6,906 nucleotides of DNA from an uncultured Cytophagaceae bacterium (GTDB taxonomy: Bacteria; Bacteroidota; Bacteroidia; Cytophagales; Spirosomataceae), in the NCBI GenBank assembly GCA_938008575.1, contig CALLKB010000129.1:1-6906 (forward strand), given 5' to 3'. The notes beneath the pieces were generated by a model that saw only the letters and a list, made by a program, of their open reading frames with translations, was not told the origin of the DNA and searched no databases. Below are positions 1 through 6,467 of this stretch, piece after piece (within the stretch, counting starts at the first letter, position 1; every line of letters starts with the position of its first letter). A program made the translations under genes and the position numbers.

Positions 1-233
1 TCGAACGCATGTTGGAGAATTTCGGTCGGGCTGTTTCTACATTAATCAATGTCATCGATCCCGACGTGATTGTCATCGGTGGAGGACTTGGGAATATTGA
101 TTTGTTGTATACGGAAGGTTATGACCGTATACGAAAATACATATTCAATTCAGGCGAAGTTTTAACACCTATCGTAAAGCCAAAATTGGGTGATAGCGCA
201 GGCGTTTTTGGTGCAGCAATGCTTTTTGCCTAG
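1..233 (+). CDS. ROK family sugar kinase, C-terminal fragment (5' end outside window)
   Basis: This is the last ~77 codons of a ROK-family protein (fructokinase/glucokinase-like), which would phosphorylate a hexose or amino sugar in the cytoplasm using ATP. The reading frame is open from the window edge, so the ATG at position 9 is an internal Met. The segment INVIDPDVIVIGGG, then GNID, then KPKLGDSAGVFGAA, is the typical ROK C-terminal pattern: the strand leading to the GGG loop, followed by the terminal GDSAGVxGAA helix. The N-terminal ATP-binding loop and the cysteine-rich ROK signature lie upstream and cannot be seen, so substrate cannot be assigned. Its TAG stop overlaps the stop of the convergent membrane acetyltransferase gene. 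Family assignment is firm; the exact sugar is unknown. Confidence 0.85.
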   Translation, partial: ERMLENFGRAVSTLINVIDPDVIVIGGGLGNIDLLYTEGYDRIRKYIFNSGEVLTPIVKPKLGDSAGVFGAAMLFA

Positions 234-1336
234 ACTTTTAAGAACCACTTTTTGCGATAAAAAACATAGCATATAACCCAACAAACGAGTACGAAGCTGA
301 TGGCAAAGGCTAGGGATCCATTGTATTTACCAAATACTGGTTCGAAAATATGCCAATATAGCCACGTTCCTAAGTCGGTAACTCCATTACCTTCCGGCAT
401 TTCAATTTTGCCAATTTGAATGGATAAAACCTCCGAAACGGCATAGGCTAAAATCGAATTTGTCCCAAAAACCAAGAAGAATTTATTGGCAAAATGGCGT
501 TCTTTGGTCTCGATCCACCAACTCAACAATCCGATTAAAACAAAGTCAATCCCCGCGCAAAGCAATACAAACGAACTTGTCCACAGTTTTTTGTTGATAG
601 GAAATACTTTGTCCCAAATCAATGCGATGACAATTAAAGCGATTCCGTAAACCAATAAATTTGCTAGGGGAGACTTATTAATTGCACGTTGTTTTTCAAG
701 AAATACACTAGCTTGATAGCCCAAAAGACAGGTGGAAATAGCGGGTAAGGTGCTTAATAATCCTTCGGGATCAAAGGGAATACCGTTGCCGTGATACAAG
801 TGATTTGGCCCAAATAAAAATAAATCTAATTTCAATACCGCGTTCGTGCTTAATTCATAGGGTGCATTCGTGTCGCCAAAAAATGCCATAATGGCCCAAT
901 AAGCTAGCAAAACCAGGACATTAATGCGTGTTAGCCAATTCGTTGGTACGCTTAATGTAATAAATGAAACGGCACAATAGGAGAGTGCGATACGAGGTAA
1001 TACATTCAGAAAGCGCATTTTTTCAAATGAGAAATCCGTGAATGGGAAATAGAATATCACGTAGTTGATTAAAAAAAGCATCAAGGTACGTTTAATGATT
1101 TTCGATCGAACGCGAGGGGTAAGAGAATAGTTAAATGACTTGAATGAGAAGCGCATGGCAACCCCAACCATGAATAAGAAAGTAGGGAATACGAGATCTG
1201 TTGGCGTGAAACCATGCCATTTGGCATGCTTTAATGGGCCGTAAGTAAAGTCCCCGTTTCCTGATGTATTAACGAGAATCATCCCCGCTAATGTGATACC
1301 GCGTAGGATGTCCAAAGACAAAAATCGTATTTTCAT
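230..1336 (-). CDS. Multipass membrane acetyltransferase, HGSNAT/DUF5009-like
   Basis: This 368-residue inner-membrane protein resembles the bacterial relatives of heparan-alpha-glucosaminide N-acetyltransferase (DUF5009/NagX-type; YeiB and acyltransferase-3 proteins are broadly similar). The family is thought to move acetyl groups across the membrane onto amino sugars. The N-terminus shows SLDILRGITLAGMILVN (residues 7-23), then KHAKWHGFTPTDLVFPTF (36-53); His37 aligns by eye with the histidine proposed as the acetyl carrier in human HGSNAT. Further family marks are FDPEGLLSTLPAI (188-200), NKKLWTSSFVL (248-258) and FGTNSILAYAVSE (290-302). I count roughly ten hydrophobic segments, and the length is normal for the bacterial family. 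The ATG start lies two bases after the protease stop (TAATAATG), so the two genes are probably co-transcribed and perhaps translationally coupled. The substrate is not shown by the sequence. Confidence 0.85.
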   Translation of the reverse strand: MKIRFLSLDILRGITLAGMILVNTSGNGDFTYGPLKHAKWHGFTPTDLVFPTFLFMVGVAMRFSFKSFNYSLTPRVRSKIIKRTLMLFLINYVIFYFPFTDFSFEKMRFLNVLPRIALSYCAVSFITLSVPTNWLTRINVLVLLAYWAIMAFFGDTNAPYELSTNAVLKLDLFLFGPNHLYHGNGIPFDPEGLLSTLPAISTCLLGYQASVFLEKQRAINKSPLANLLVYGIALIVIALIWDKVFPINKKLWTSSFVLLCAGIDFVLIGLLSWWIETKERHFANKFFLVFGTNSILAYAVSEVLSIQIGKIEMPEGNGVTDLGTWLYWHIFEPVFGKYNGSLAFAISFVLVCWVICYVFYRKKWFLKV

Positions 1337-1338
1337 TA

Positions 1339-3027
1339 TTAAAGGTTTAGCAGAACAGGTATTGTTTGGCTACCTGAATCGGATGTAAATCTAAAATAAT
1401 ATTTTCCAGAAATGAAAGGAGGTAACGAAATTTCTGAAATTGGCGCGATGTTTGTAAAGCTTTGTATTACAGCGCCTTGTGAAGAAATAATTTCTAAGCT
1501 TACTGATTTCGATTGGTGTTCAATATGGATTGCTTGTCCGGCGGCAACTGGGTTAGGGAAGATGCGTATCGATTGATTAATCACAGGTTCTACGCCTAAG
1601 ATCGGGTTAATGATTTGGCTTGCTCGGTCAAAATGTGGGGTTCCATAACCTAAGAAATTGTCCGGTTTTAGTGCCAAGGTACCCGATTTTCGAAGCGCCT
1701 GCATGATTTCCCAGGCATTTTTTGTTGGATGTGCTTGAACTAATCCAGCTGCTAAGCCTGCGACTAAGGGTGCCGAGAAAGAGGTTCCACTGAATGCATT
1801 GATGGTTCCATTGGGTAAGCTGCCGATCGTTGCAAGGCCCATCGCAGCAATGTCAGGCTTGATCCGATTGTCATAGCTAGGGCCAATGGAACTAAAAGAA
1901 GCGCGTAGTCCCGTTCGGTCTACGGCCGCAACACTTAAAATAGAATCTGCATCTGCCGGAGATGAAATGTATTTCCAGTTCGAAGAACCCTCATTTCCGG
2001 CCGATATGGTACAAATGATTCCCCGTTGGCTTGCCCAAGTGGCCGCTTTGGAACTCAGCGCCGTTTTTCCATCCATATCCCGGTAGGTATGGTCGTATTT
2101 AGGGTTATCAAAAGTGGTATACCCTAAGGAGGAACTTAATACGTCTGTTCCTAAGCTATCAGCCCATTCGGCGCCTCGAAGCCAATTGGCCTCTTCAATT
2201 AATAATTCATGATCACTTTCTTCGGTTTGCGCCAAAGCAAAATTGGCCATATAGGCCGTACCATAAAGTTTTCCATTCGCTTGCCCGCCAATGGTACTTA
2301 AGACTTCTGTTCCGTGTGAGCCCCCATTGAACACATTTTTTTCGCTAGGGTCAGTTGCTAGTGTAGCCAAAACTCTTTTTTCAGTAAATAAGGGTGCCAA
2401 AACGGGTGATATATTGGCATCTAAAAAGCCATCGTCTAACAAGGTTATCAAGGTATTCTCTCCTCGGAAGCCCTTTTGATGCATGATATCTACACCAATT
2501 TGTGTCAATTGTGCAAATGATACTCCATAATCCGAAGGAGACTCATTGGCAAGTTTACGAAAGGCTGCATTGACTTGGATTCCCCCGACAGAGTCTAAAG
2601 CCATGTTTTTGTAATAACCTTTTACAGATGGGATTTCTAGAATTTTTTTAAGTGTTGGTGGATCTGTTTTAATCACCGCACCATTGATCCATTTTAAGGG
2701 ATAGAGAACTGTAGCACCTTGGGTGATTACCTGATTGATGTAATTGGTACTTACGGGTAAATCTTGTTCTGTGAGTTTAATTTGCATTTTAGCGCGTCTA
2801 TTTAGCGCTCGGGTACTTAAAAAGGCTTGTGGTTGATTCAGCGTATAGCTGTTCGCTTGTTTGTCTTTGAATAAAATGAGGTACCTATATTTGGGGGTCG
2901 TTGTTCCTTGCGCTATTGCGCTCTGTATGAAAGCTAGTAAAACGACTAAATGTAAGAATTTGATAGGTAGAACACATTTTGATTCGGTGAATTTACTTAT
3001 ATTTAGATATATTTGGAACAAATTCAC
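1339..3027 (-). CDS. Secreted subtilisin-like (S8) serine protease with T9SS sorting domain; start uncertain
   Basis: An exported protease predicted to be displayed or released through the type IX secretion system. Residues here are numbered from the furthest in-frame GTG (3154-3156). A hydrophobic signal peptide (KFLHLVVLLAFIQSAIAQ, 66-83) is followed by an I9-like propeptide (about 90-185). The S8 domain carries Asp241 (TLLDDGF), His281 (SHGTE), the oxyanion Asn388 (SAGNEGS) and Ser459 (GTSFSAP), so the triad is complete. The last ~75 residues (IFPNP at 532-536, GKYYFRF near 584-590, ending VLLNL) match a T9SS type A sorting domain. No in-frame ATG precedes the signal peptide. The GTG at 3025-3027 is given as start, with TTG at 3019-3021 about as good; neither has a clear Shine-Dalgarno. 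The 3156 start would overlap the divergent gene. A one-base indel near an out-of-frame ATG at 2975-2977 is an alternative. Function is firm, start is not. Confidence 0.85.
   Translation of the reverse strand: MNLFQIYLNISKFTESKCVLPIKFLHLVVLLAFIQSAIAQGTTTPKYRYLILFKDKQANSYTLNQPQAFLSTRALNRRAKMQIKLTEQDLPVSTNYINQVITQGATVLYPLKWINGAVIKTDPPTLKKILEIPSVKGYYKNMALDSVGGIQVNAAFRKLANESPSDYGVSFAQLTQIGVDIMHQKGFRGENTLITLLDDGFLDANISPVLAPLFTEKRVLATLATDPSEKNVFNGGSHGTEVLSTIGGQANGKLYGTAYMANFALAQTEESDHELLIEEANWLRGAEWADSLGTDVLSSSLGYTTFDNPKYDHTYRDMDGKTALSSKAATWASQRGIICTISAGNEGSSNWKYISSPADADSILSVAAVDRTGLRASFSSIGPSYDNRIKPDIAAMGLATIGSLPNGTINAFSGTSFSAPLVAGLAAGLVQAHPTKNAWEIMQALRKSGTLALKPDNFLGYGTPHFDRASQIINPILGVEPVINQSIRIFPNPVAAGQAIHIEHQSKSVSLEIISSQGAVIQSFTNIAPISEISLPPFISGKYYFRFTSDSGSQTIPVLLNL
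3008..3015 (+). promoter_or_regulatory. Candidate Bacteroidota -7 promoter element (TATATTTG)
   Basis: TATATTTG is an exact match to the Bacteroidota -7 consensus TAnnTTTG. It sits 52 bases before the ATG of the small secreted protein at 3068, in the divergent region. The nearest upstream TTTG (2978-2981) is 26 bases away, longer than the usual ~19-20 spacing, so no convincing -33 element is present. No exact match was found on the - strand for the protease gene. It overlaps the possible N-terminal extension of that gene. A plausible promoter for the metal operon, from motif and position only. Confidence 0.35.
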
Positions 3028-3067
3028 AGATTTATTCGTTCGAAATAATGTTTTAAGCTGAAATTGG

Positions 3068-3457
3068 ATGCGCACATTTTTGAATCGTAGTTTCTTGCTT
3101 GTATTTGTGGCATGGTTTTTAGCGGCCAATGTGGGTTTTTCATGGACGCAATCCACCTGCCTGTTTACAGGAATTCAAAAGGCTTCCTTGACCATTCAAA
3201 AATCAACGGGACACCCGAAAGAAACGCAAATTAAGCGCTCGACTTGTTTTCATTTTAAGCATTTTCAGGTTAAGCAACATTCGGTCTTTTCTGTTAAAAA
3301 ACAAGCTTTATCGGTTGACTTTGGTTCTTTTGATAATTCTTTGCTTGCTCAATTCAAGCCTGTTTTTGGAGTGGTTCATGCCGTCCAAAGTTATACAGCT
3401 AACGTACCTAACGCACAATCGCTTCGGCGTGCCTTATTGCAAGTATATCTGATTTAG
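3068..3457 (+). CDS. Small secreted protein resembling the HYC_CC_PP family (cysteine-poor variant)
   Basis: A 129-residue protein with an N-terminal signal segment (FLNRSFLLVFVAWFLAANVGFS, about 4-25). The arrangement resembles short Bacteroidota proteins named HYC_CC_PP: a Gly-Phe/Val and then His-x-Cys after the signal peptide, a central cysteine cluster, and a hydrophobic C-terminus ending in LLQxFLI. Here QSTC (Cys31) takes the place of HYC, STCFHFKHFQVKQ (Cys60) takes the place of the CC segment, and the protein ends ALLQVYLI. Only two cysteines remain. Such genes often precede TonB receptors in this phylum, as here (44 bases upstream of the receptor start). A metal-related or receptor-accessory role in the envelope is inferred from context only. 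The ATG at 3068 is chosen because it directly precedes the signal segment. Without a profile search the family link is moderate; it is certainly a likely secreted coding gene. Confidence 0.65.
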   Translation: MRTFLNRSFLLVFVAWFLAANVGFSWTQSTCLFTGIQKASLTIQKSTGHPKETQIKRSTCFHFKHFQVKQHSVFSVKKQALSVDFGSFDNSLLAQFKPVFGVVHAVQSYTANVPNAQSLRRALLQVYLI

Positions 3458-3466
3458 GAGAATTAA

Positions 3467-3523
3467 ATGGTTTCATTTGTTTCACTAAAACAGCTTATCT
3501 CATGTATTCAAAATATGTATTGA
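3467..3523 (+). promoter_or_regulatory. Possible 18-codon leader ORF overlapping the TonB receptor start
   Basis: An ATG at 3467 follows an AGGAG (3456-3460) by six bases, a better ribosome binding site than that of any neighbouring gene. It opens a frame for MVSFVSLKQLISCIQNMY and stops at TGA 3521-3523, inside the first codons of the receptor gene in another frame. It could couple receptor translation to the upstream gene, or be chance, since Bacteroidota usually do not rely on Shine-Dalgarno pairing. The AGGAG also overlaps the stop codon of the upstream small-protein gene. Confidence 0.25.
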
Positions 3524-5709
3524 TTTTTTGCCTGCTTTGTTCGCAGGCGATGGCTCAGGAAATCACCGGTCGGGTGATGAGCCTTGATGATTCCGGAAAA
3601 ATGGAGGATCTTCCTGGTGCTTCTGTCTATTACCAACCTGATAAAAAAGGCGGTATTGTAGGAGCCAATGGATTGTTTTCGCTTAAAGTTCAGACCTTTC
3701 CCGGTTGGTTGCTCATTCGTTCGGTTGGCTTTGCCCCCGATTCTGTATGGGTGACGAAACCCCAATTTGTCCATGTACATCTTCGCGCTAATGATGCTGA
3801 ATTGTCGGAGGTTAAAGTCCTCGCAAGTCCAGGTGGACACGATGTACAATCCATTCAAAGTCGTGAAATTTTGACCATGAAAACCCTGGCGAAAGCGGCA
3901 TGTTGCAATCTATCTGAGAGTTTTGAAACCAACGCAAGCGTATCTGTCAATTTCACGGATGCCGTCACGGGTGCGAAGCAAATCTCGCTTTTGGGACTCT
4001 CTGGTTCCTATGTTCAGACGCAGGTGGAAAATGTTCCTTCGATACGTGGTTTAAAATCAACTTATGGGTTGAATTACATTCCAGGTACTTGGATTCGTTC
4101 TATTGATTTAGCCAAAGGCCAGAGTTCCGTAGTGAATGGCTATGAGTCCATGACGGGGGCGATCAACATGGAATTAGCCAAACCGGATACCTCGGAGGTG
4201 TATTTTTTGAATGCCTATGGCAATTCGCAGGGGCGGTTTGAGGTCAATCAACAAGCTGCGCATAAATTCAATGGAAAGCTTTCAACGGCGCTGTTGACAC
4301 ATTATTCCCAACAAGCATCGCGCATCGATGGGAATGGAGATGGATTCATGGATTTACCTTTATTTAGCCTGATTAATGTGATGAATCGTTGGAAATATGC
4401 GACTGAACATTGGATGCTACAAGCAGGGGTGGGTTATCTGAAGGAATCCCGACTAGCCGGTCAAAATAGCTTCGATGAACAACAATCGAATCGTTATCAG
4501 GTCTATGGTTTTGGGAGTAATACGGGTCGTTTTGAAGCATTTGCCAAGATTGCTCGTTTGTTTCCTACGAAACCTTGGAAGGGCGTTGGTTTAATTTTGT
4601 CGACAAGCCAACATCAAAATGATGCCTATTTTGCACTCAAGCAATATGCGGGTCGGGAGCAGAGTATGTTTGGGAATTTGATTTATCAGTCGATGATTGA
4701 CAATACAAATCATACTTGGAAAGCAGGGGCTAGTTTCTTGTATGATTCCTATCAGGAGCGGTATTTAGATTCGAGTTATGCACGGACCGAATTGGTTCCG
4801 GGTATCTTTGGTGAATACACATTAACGGTTCCGAATAAGTTTACCTTGGTGCTGGGTAATCGCATCGATTTTCATAATCAATTGGGCATGAAATGGGTTC
4901 CTCGTTTGCATGCCAAATGGGATATCGCATCGGATTGGTATGCACGTGTCTCCGCGGGAAAAGGCTGGCGACGTGTGAATCCTTTGGCAGAAAATATGGG
5001 CTTCTTGGCGAATAATCGCTATCTACAATTGTTGGGTAATCTAAATCCTTTGGAAGAAGCGTGGAATTATGGATTCAGTTTGACGCATGATTTTACGTTG
5101 GGCAGTCGGAAAGCGAATCTAGTTTTCGATTATTTCCAAACGGATTTTACGCATCAATGGATCGTGGACATGGAGACGGCTCATTCGATTCGCATGTACA
5201 CAAGTCCGGGCGTGTCTTATGCCAAAAGTGCTCAAATCGAATTTAATTATAGTCCCATCCCTCGTTTAGAATGGAAGACAGCTTATCGGTTTCAAGATGT
5301 GGCTTCCGATTATTATGGCCAAAATGGAAGCTTGAGAAAATTAACGAAACCTTTCTTGAACCGGGATCGTGTGCTAGTCAATATTGCTTACGCAACAAAA
5401 TATGATATTTGGAAATTTGACTTAACCTGGCAATGGAGCGGGGAGCGTCGAATTCCGAACGCTTATGTACATACGACTGATGCGCCTGAGGTGAACGCCC
5501 CAGCGTTTTCGATGGTTTATGGTCAAGTAACTCGCCAATTTAAAAAATGGGAAATGTACCTCGGCGTAGAAAATCTTTTTAATTTTACACAGTCCAATCC
5601 TATTATGGGGGCATCGGATCCGTTTGCTCGAGGTTTTGATGCAACGATGGTTTGGGGGCCTGTAGCGGGTCGAATGGTTTACACAGGATTACGTTATAAA
5701 ATCAACTAA
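3502..5709 (+). CDS. TonB-dependent outer-membrane receptor, probably metal-related
   Basis: A 735-residue outer-membrane receptor that would import a ligand into the periplasm using energy from TonB/ExbBD. The signal peptide is MYSKYVLIFCLLCSQAMA, cut before QEITG. A carboxypeptidase-regulatory-like beta domain follows (about 20-98, with DLPGASVYYQ and GIVGANGLFSL), then a short LSEVKVLA linker (101-108) typical before the plug. The plug spans about 113-225 and contains KAACCNLSESFETN (Cys134-Cys135), FTDAVTGAKQI, and SSVVNGYESMTGAINME, the usual end-of-plug motif. The rest is the 22-strand barrel, ending YTGLRYKIN. Length is normal for the family. The ligand is not shown by sequence; the flanking heavy-metal-binding genes, 11 bases downstream and onward, make copper or another soft metal (free or complexed) the best inference. 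Siderophore or other substrates cannot be excluded. Confidence 0.9.
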   Translation: MYSKYVLIFCLLCSQAMAQEITGRVMSLDDSGKMEDLPGASVYYQPDKKGGIVGANGLFSLKVQTFPGWLLIRSVGFAPDSVWVTKPQFVHVHLRANDAELSEVKVLASPGGHDVQSIQSREILTMKTLAKAACCNLSESFETNASVSVNFTDAVTGAKQISLLGLSGSYVQTQVENVPSIRGLKSTYGLNYIPGTWIRSIDLAKGQSSVVNGYESMTGAINMELAKPDTSEVYFLNAYGNSQGRFEVNQQAAHKFNGKLSTALLTHYSQQASRIDGNGDGFMDLPLFSLINVMNRWKYATEHWMLQAGVGYLKESRLAGQNSFDEQQSNRYQVYGFGSNTGRFEAFAKIARLFPTKPWKGVGLILSTSQHQNDAYFALKQYAGREQSMFGNLIYQSMIDNTNHTWKAGASFLYDSYQERYLDSSYARTELVPGIFGEYTLTVPNKFTLVLGNRIDFHNQLGMKWVPRLHAKWDIASDWYARVSAGKGWRRVNPLAENMGFLANNRYLQLLGNLNPLEEAWNYGFSLTHDFTLGSRKANLVFDYFQTDFTHQWIVDMETAHSIRMYTSPGVSYAKSAQIEFNYSPIPRLEWKTAYRFQDVASDYYGQNGSLRKLTKPFLNRDRVLVNIAYATKYDIWKFDLTWQWSGERRIPNAYVHTTDAPEVNAPAFSMVYGQVTRQFKKWEMYLGVENLFNFTQSNPIMGASDPFARGFDATMVWGPVAGRMVYTGLRYKIN

Positions 5710-5720
5710 ATAATACAGCT

Positions 5721-5921
5721 ATGAAAAAGTTCATCTTAGTATCTGGAATGTTTTTTGCAATGTTTGGAACATTTGCACAAACGCAAGAGTCTAAAAAGAC
5801 AAAAACAGAAGAGAAAAAAGAAGTGTATCAATGTCCAATGAAATGTGAGGGAACGAAAACCTATGCGAAAAAGGGGAAATGTCCTGCATGTACGATGGAT
5901 TTGAAAGTGGTTAAAAAATAG
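5721..5921 (+). CDS. Small secreted heavy-metal-binding-domain (HMBD) protein
   Basis: A 66-residue periplasmic or surface protein. It has a signal peptide (MKKFILVSGMFFAMFGTFA, cut before QTQES), a lysine/glutamate-rich linker (21-34) and one HMBD-like motif. That motif, YQCPM at 36-40 and GKCPACTMDL at 52-61, follows the familiar YxCPM...GKCPxCGMDL pattern found at the N-terminus of copper ATPases and in CusB-type proteins. Candidate ligands are Cys38, Met40, Cys42, Cys54, Cys57 and Met59. Two features are unusual: an added Cys42 in place of the usual His-Pro after CPM, and Thr58 where Gly is normal. It begins 11 bases after the receptor stop, so it is in the same operon. A role as metal buffer or carrier, probably for copper, is inferred. 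Confidence 0.8.
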   Translation: MKKFILVSGMFFAMFGTFAQTQESKKTKTEEKKEVYQCPMKCEGTKTYAKKGKCPACTMDLKVVKK

Positions 5922-5950
5922 GTTGTACCCTCGGGGTTAAAAATTATCAG

Positions 5951-6265
5951 ATGAAATATTTATTATTCTTAATGCTCCTGCCTTTCGGGTTATTGGCAGG
6001 ACCTTCACAAACCGTAAAGATTAAAACATCTGCGATTTGTGAGATGTGTAAGGAGCGTATCGAGAAGAATTTGGCATTAACGAAAGGAATCGAAAAGTCG
6101 GATTTGAATCTCGAGGATCAATCCAATATCACGGTGGTTTATAATCCGGAAAAGATAGATGTGGCGAAGATTAAGCAAGTTATTGCGGAAACGGGCTATG
6201 ATGCCGATGAGGTCAAGTCGGTCAAGAAAAGTTATGACAAGCTCCCGAATTGCTGCAAAAAGTAG
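5951..6265 (+). CDS. Secreted HMA-domain metal-binding protein (copper-chaperone-like)
   Basis: A 104-residue protein with a short signal peptide (MKYLLFLMLLPFGLLAG, about 1-17) followed by a single heavy-metal-associated (HMA) fold: TVKIKTSAICEMCKERIEK...GIEKSDLNLEDQSNITVVYNPEKIDVAKIKQVIAETGYDAD. Cys30 and Cys33 form the CxxC site used by copper chaperones and the N-terminal domains of P-type ATPases; the beta-alpha-beta-beta-alpha-beta order is visible. Unlike the cytosolic CopZ/Atx1 type it appears exported. An extra Cys101-Cys102 pair near the C-terminus could add ligands or a disulfide. It starts 29 bases after the HMBD gene and is the last gene before the terminator. Likely function: periplasmic binding and transfer of Cu(I) or a similar soft metal entering through the receptor (inferred). 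Confidence 0.85.
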   Translation: MKYLLFLMLLPFGLLAGPSQTVKIKTSAICEMCKERIEKNLALTKGIEKSDLNLEDQSNITVVYNPEKIDVAKIKQVIAETGYDADEVKSVKKSYDKLPNCCKK

Positions 6266-6270
6266 TTTAA

Positions 6271-6306
6271 TAGCCATCCGTCAGTTGACGGATGGCTAAT
6301 TTTTTA
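6271..6306 (+). terminator. Intrinsic terminator after the metal operon
   Basis: A perfect 13-base inverted repeat (TAGCCATCCGTCA at 6271-6283, and its complement at 6286-6298) leaves a tight loop, in practice AGTT on a 12-bp stem. It is followed by ATTTTTTA, a U-tract on the + strand. It begins five bases after the HMA gene stop. The - strand lacks an equally good T-run, so termination is mainly for the rightward operon, although the hairpin lies between two converging frames. Confidence 0.9.
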
Positions 6307-6465
6307 TTTCTTCATGCTTAGGGCAATGCGTTTGCGCACTTCGTCCACCTCAGTCACGGTTACCATACCAACACGTGGATCTTTTACTTCAAACTGAAGC
6401 AAATCCGCCAACTCTCGGCGCATTTGCTCAGCTACACGGTCACTTCTTGCAAAATCTTTAGCCAT
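6304..6465 (-). CDS. rbfA: Chimeric/truncated RbfA-like ORF with S1-domain-like tail
   Basis: The first ~40 of 53 residues ([19 protein letters not shown], then [19 protein letters not shown]) are a clear match to the N-terminus of ribosome-binding factor A, a 30S maturation factor of about 115-130 residues. The protein should continue with a D-x-x-x-AKVY segment. Instead it reads [13 protein letters not shown] and stops, which is the pattern of the last strand of an S1 RNA-binding domain such as that at the end of Tex. The KH-fold core of RbfA is therefore missing and the product is unlikely to work as RbfA. It starts two bases after the infB stop, the order seen in Proteobacteria. The switch lies within about 6343-6363, where VTEVD would suit both families. 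I read it as two genes joined, probably by assembly. Confidence 0.7.
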   Translation of the reverse strand: MAKDFARSDRVAEQMRRELADLLQFEVKDPRVGMVTVTEVDEVRKRIALSMKK

Positions 6466-6467
6466 TT

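Noticed and set aside
3028..3156. N-terminal extension of the protease to the GTG at 3154-3156 (605 residues)
   Set aside because: It would add 43 residues of non-signal sequence before the hydrophobic segment and overlap the divergent secreted-protein gene by 89 bases.
3508..3858. 116-codon - strand frame opposite the receptor gene
   Set aside because: It lies wholly antisense to the conserved receptor N-terminus, has no recognisable motif, and is best explained as a shadow of that gene.
5927..5937. ACCC-TCG-GGGT hairpin between the HMBD and HMA genes
   Set aside because: Only four base pairs and no T-run; too weak to be an internal terminator or a defined regulatory element.
6077..6277. 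66-codon - strand frame opposite the HMA gene
   Set aside because: It is antisense to a clear HMA domain, runs into the terminator stem, and shows no family features.
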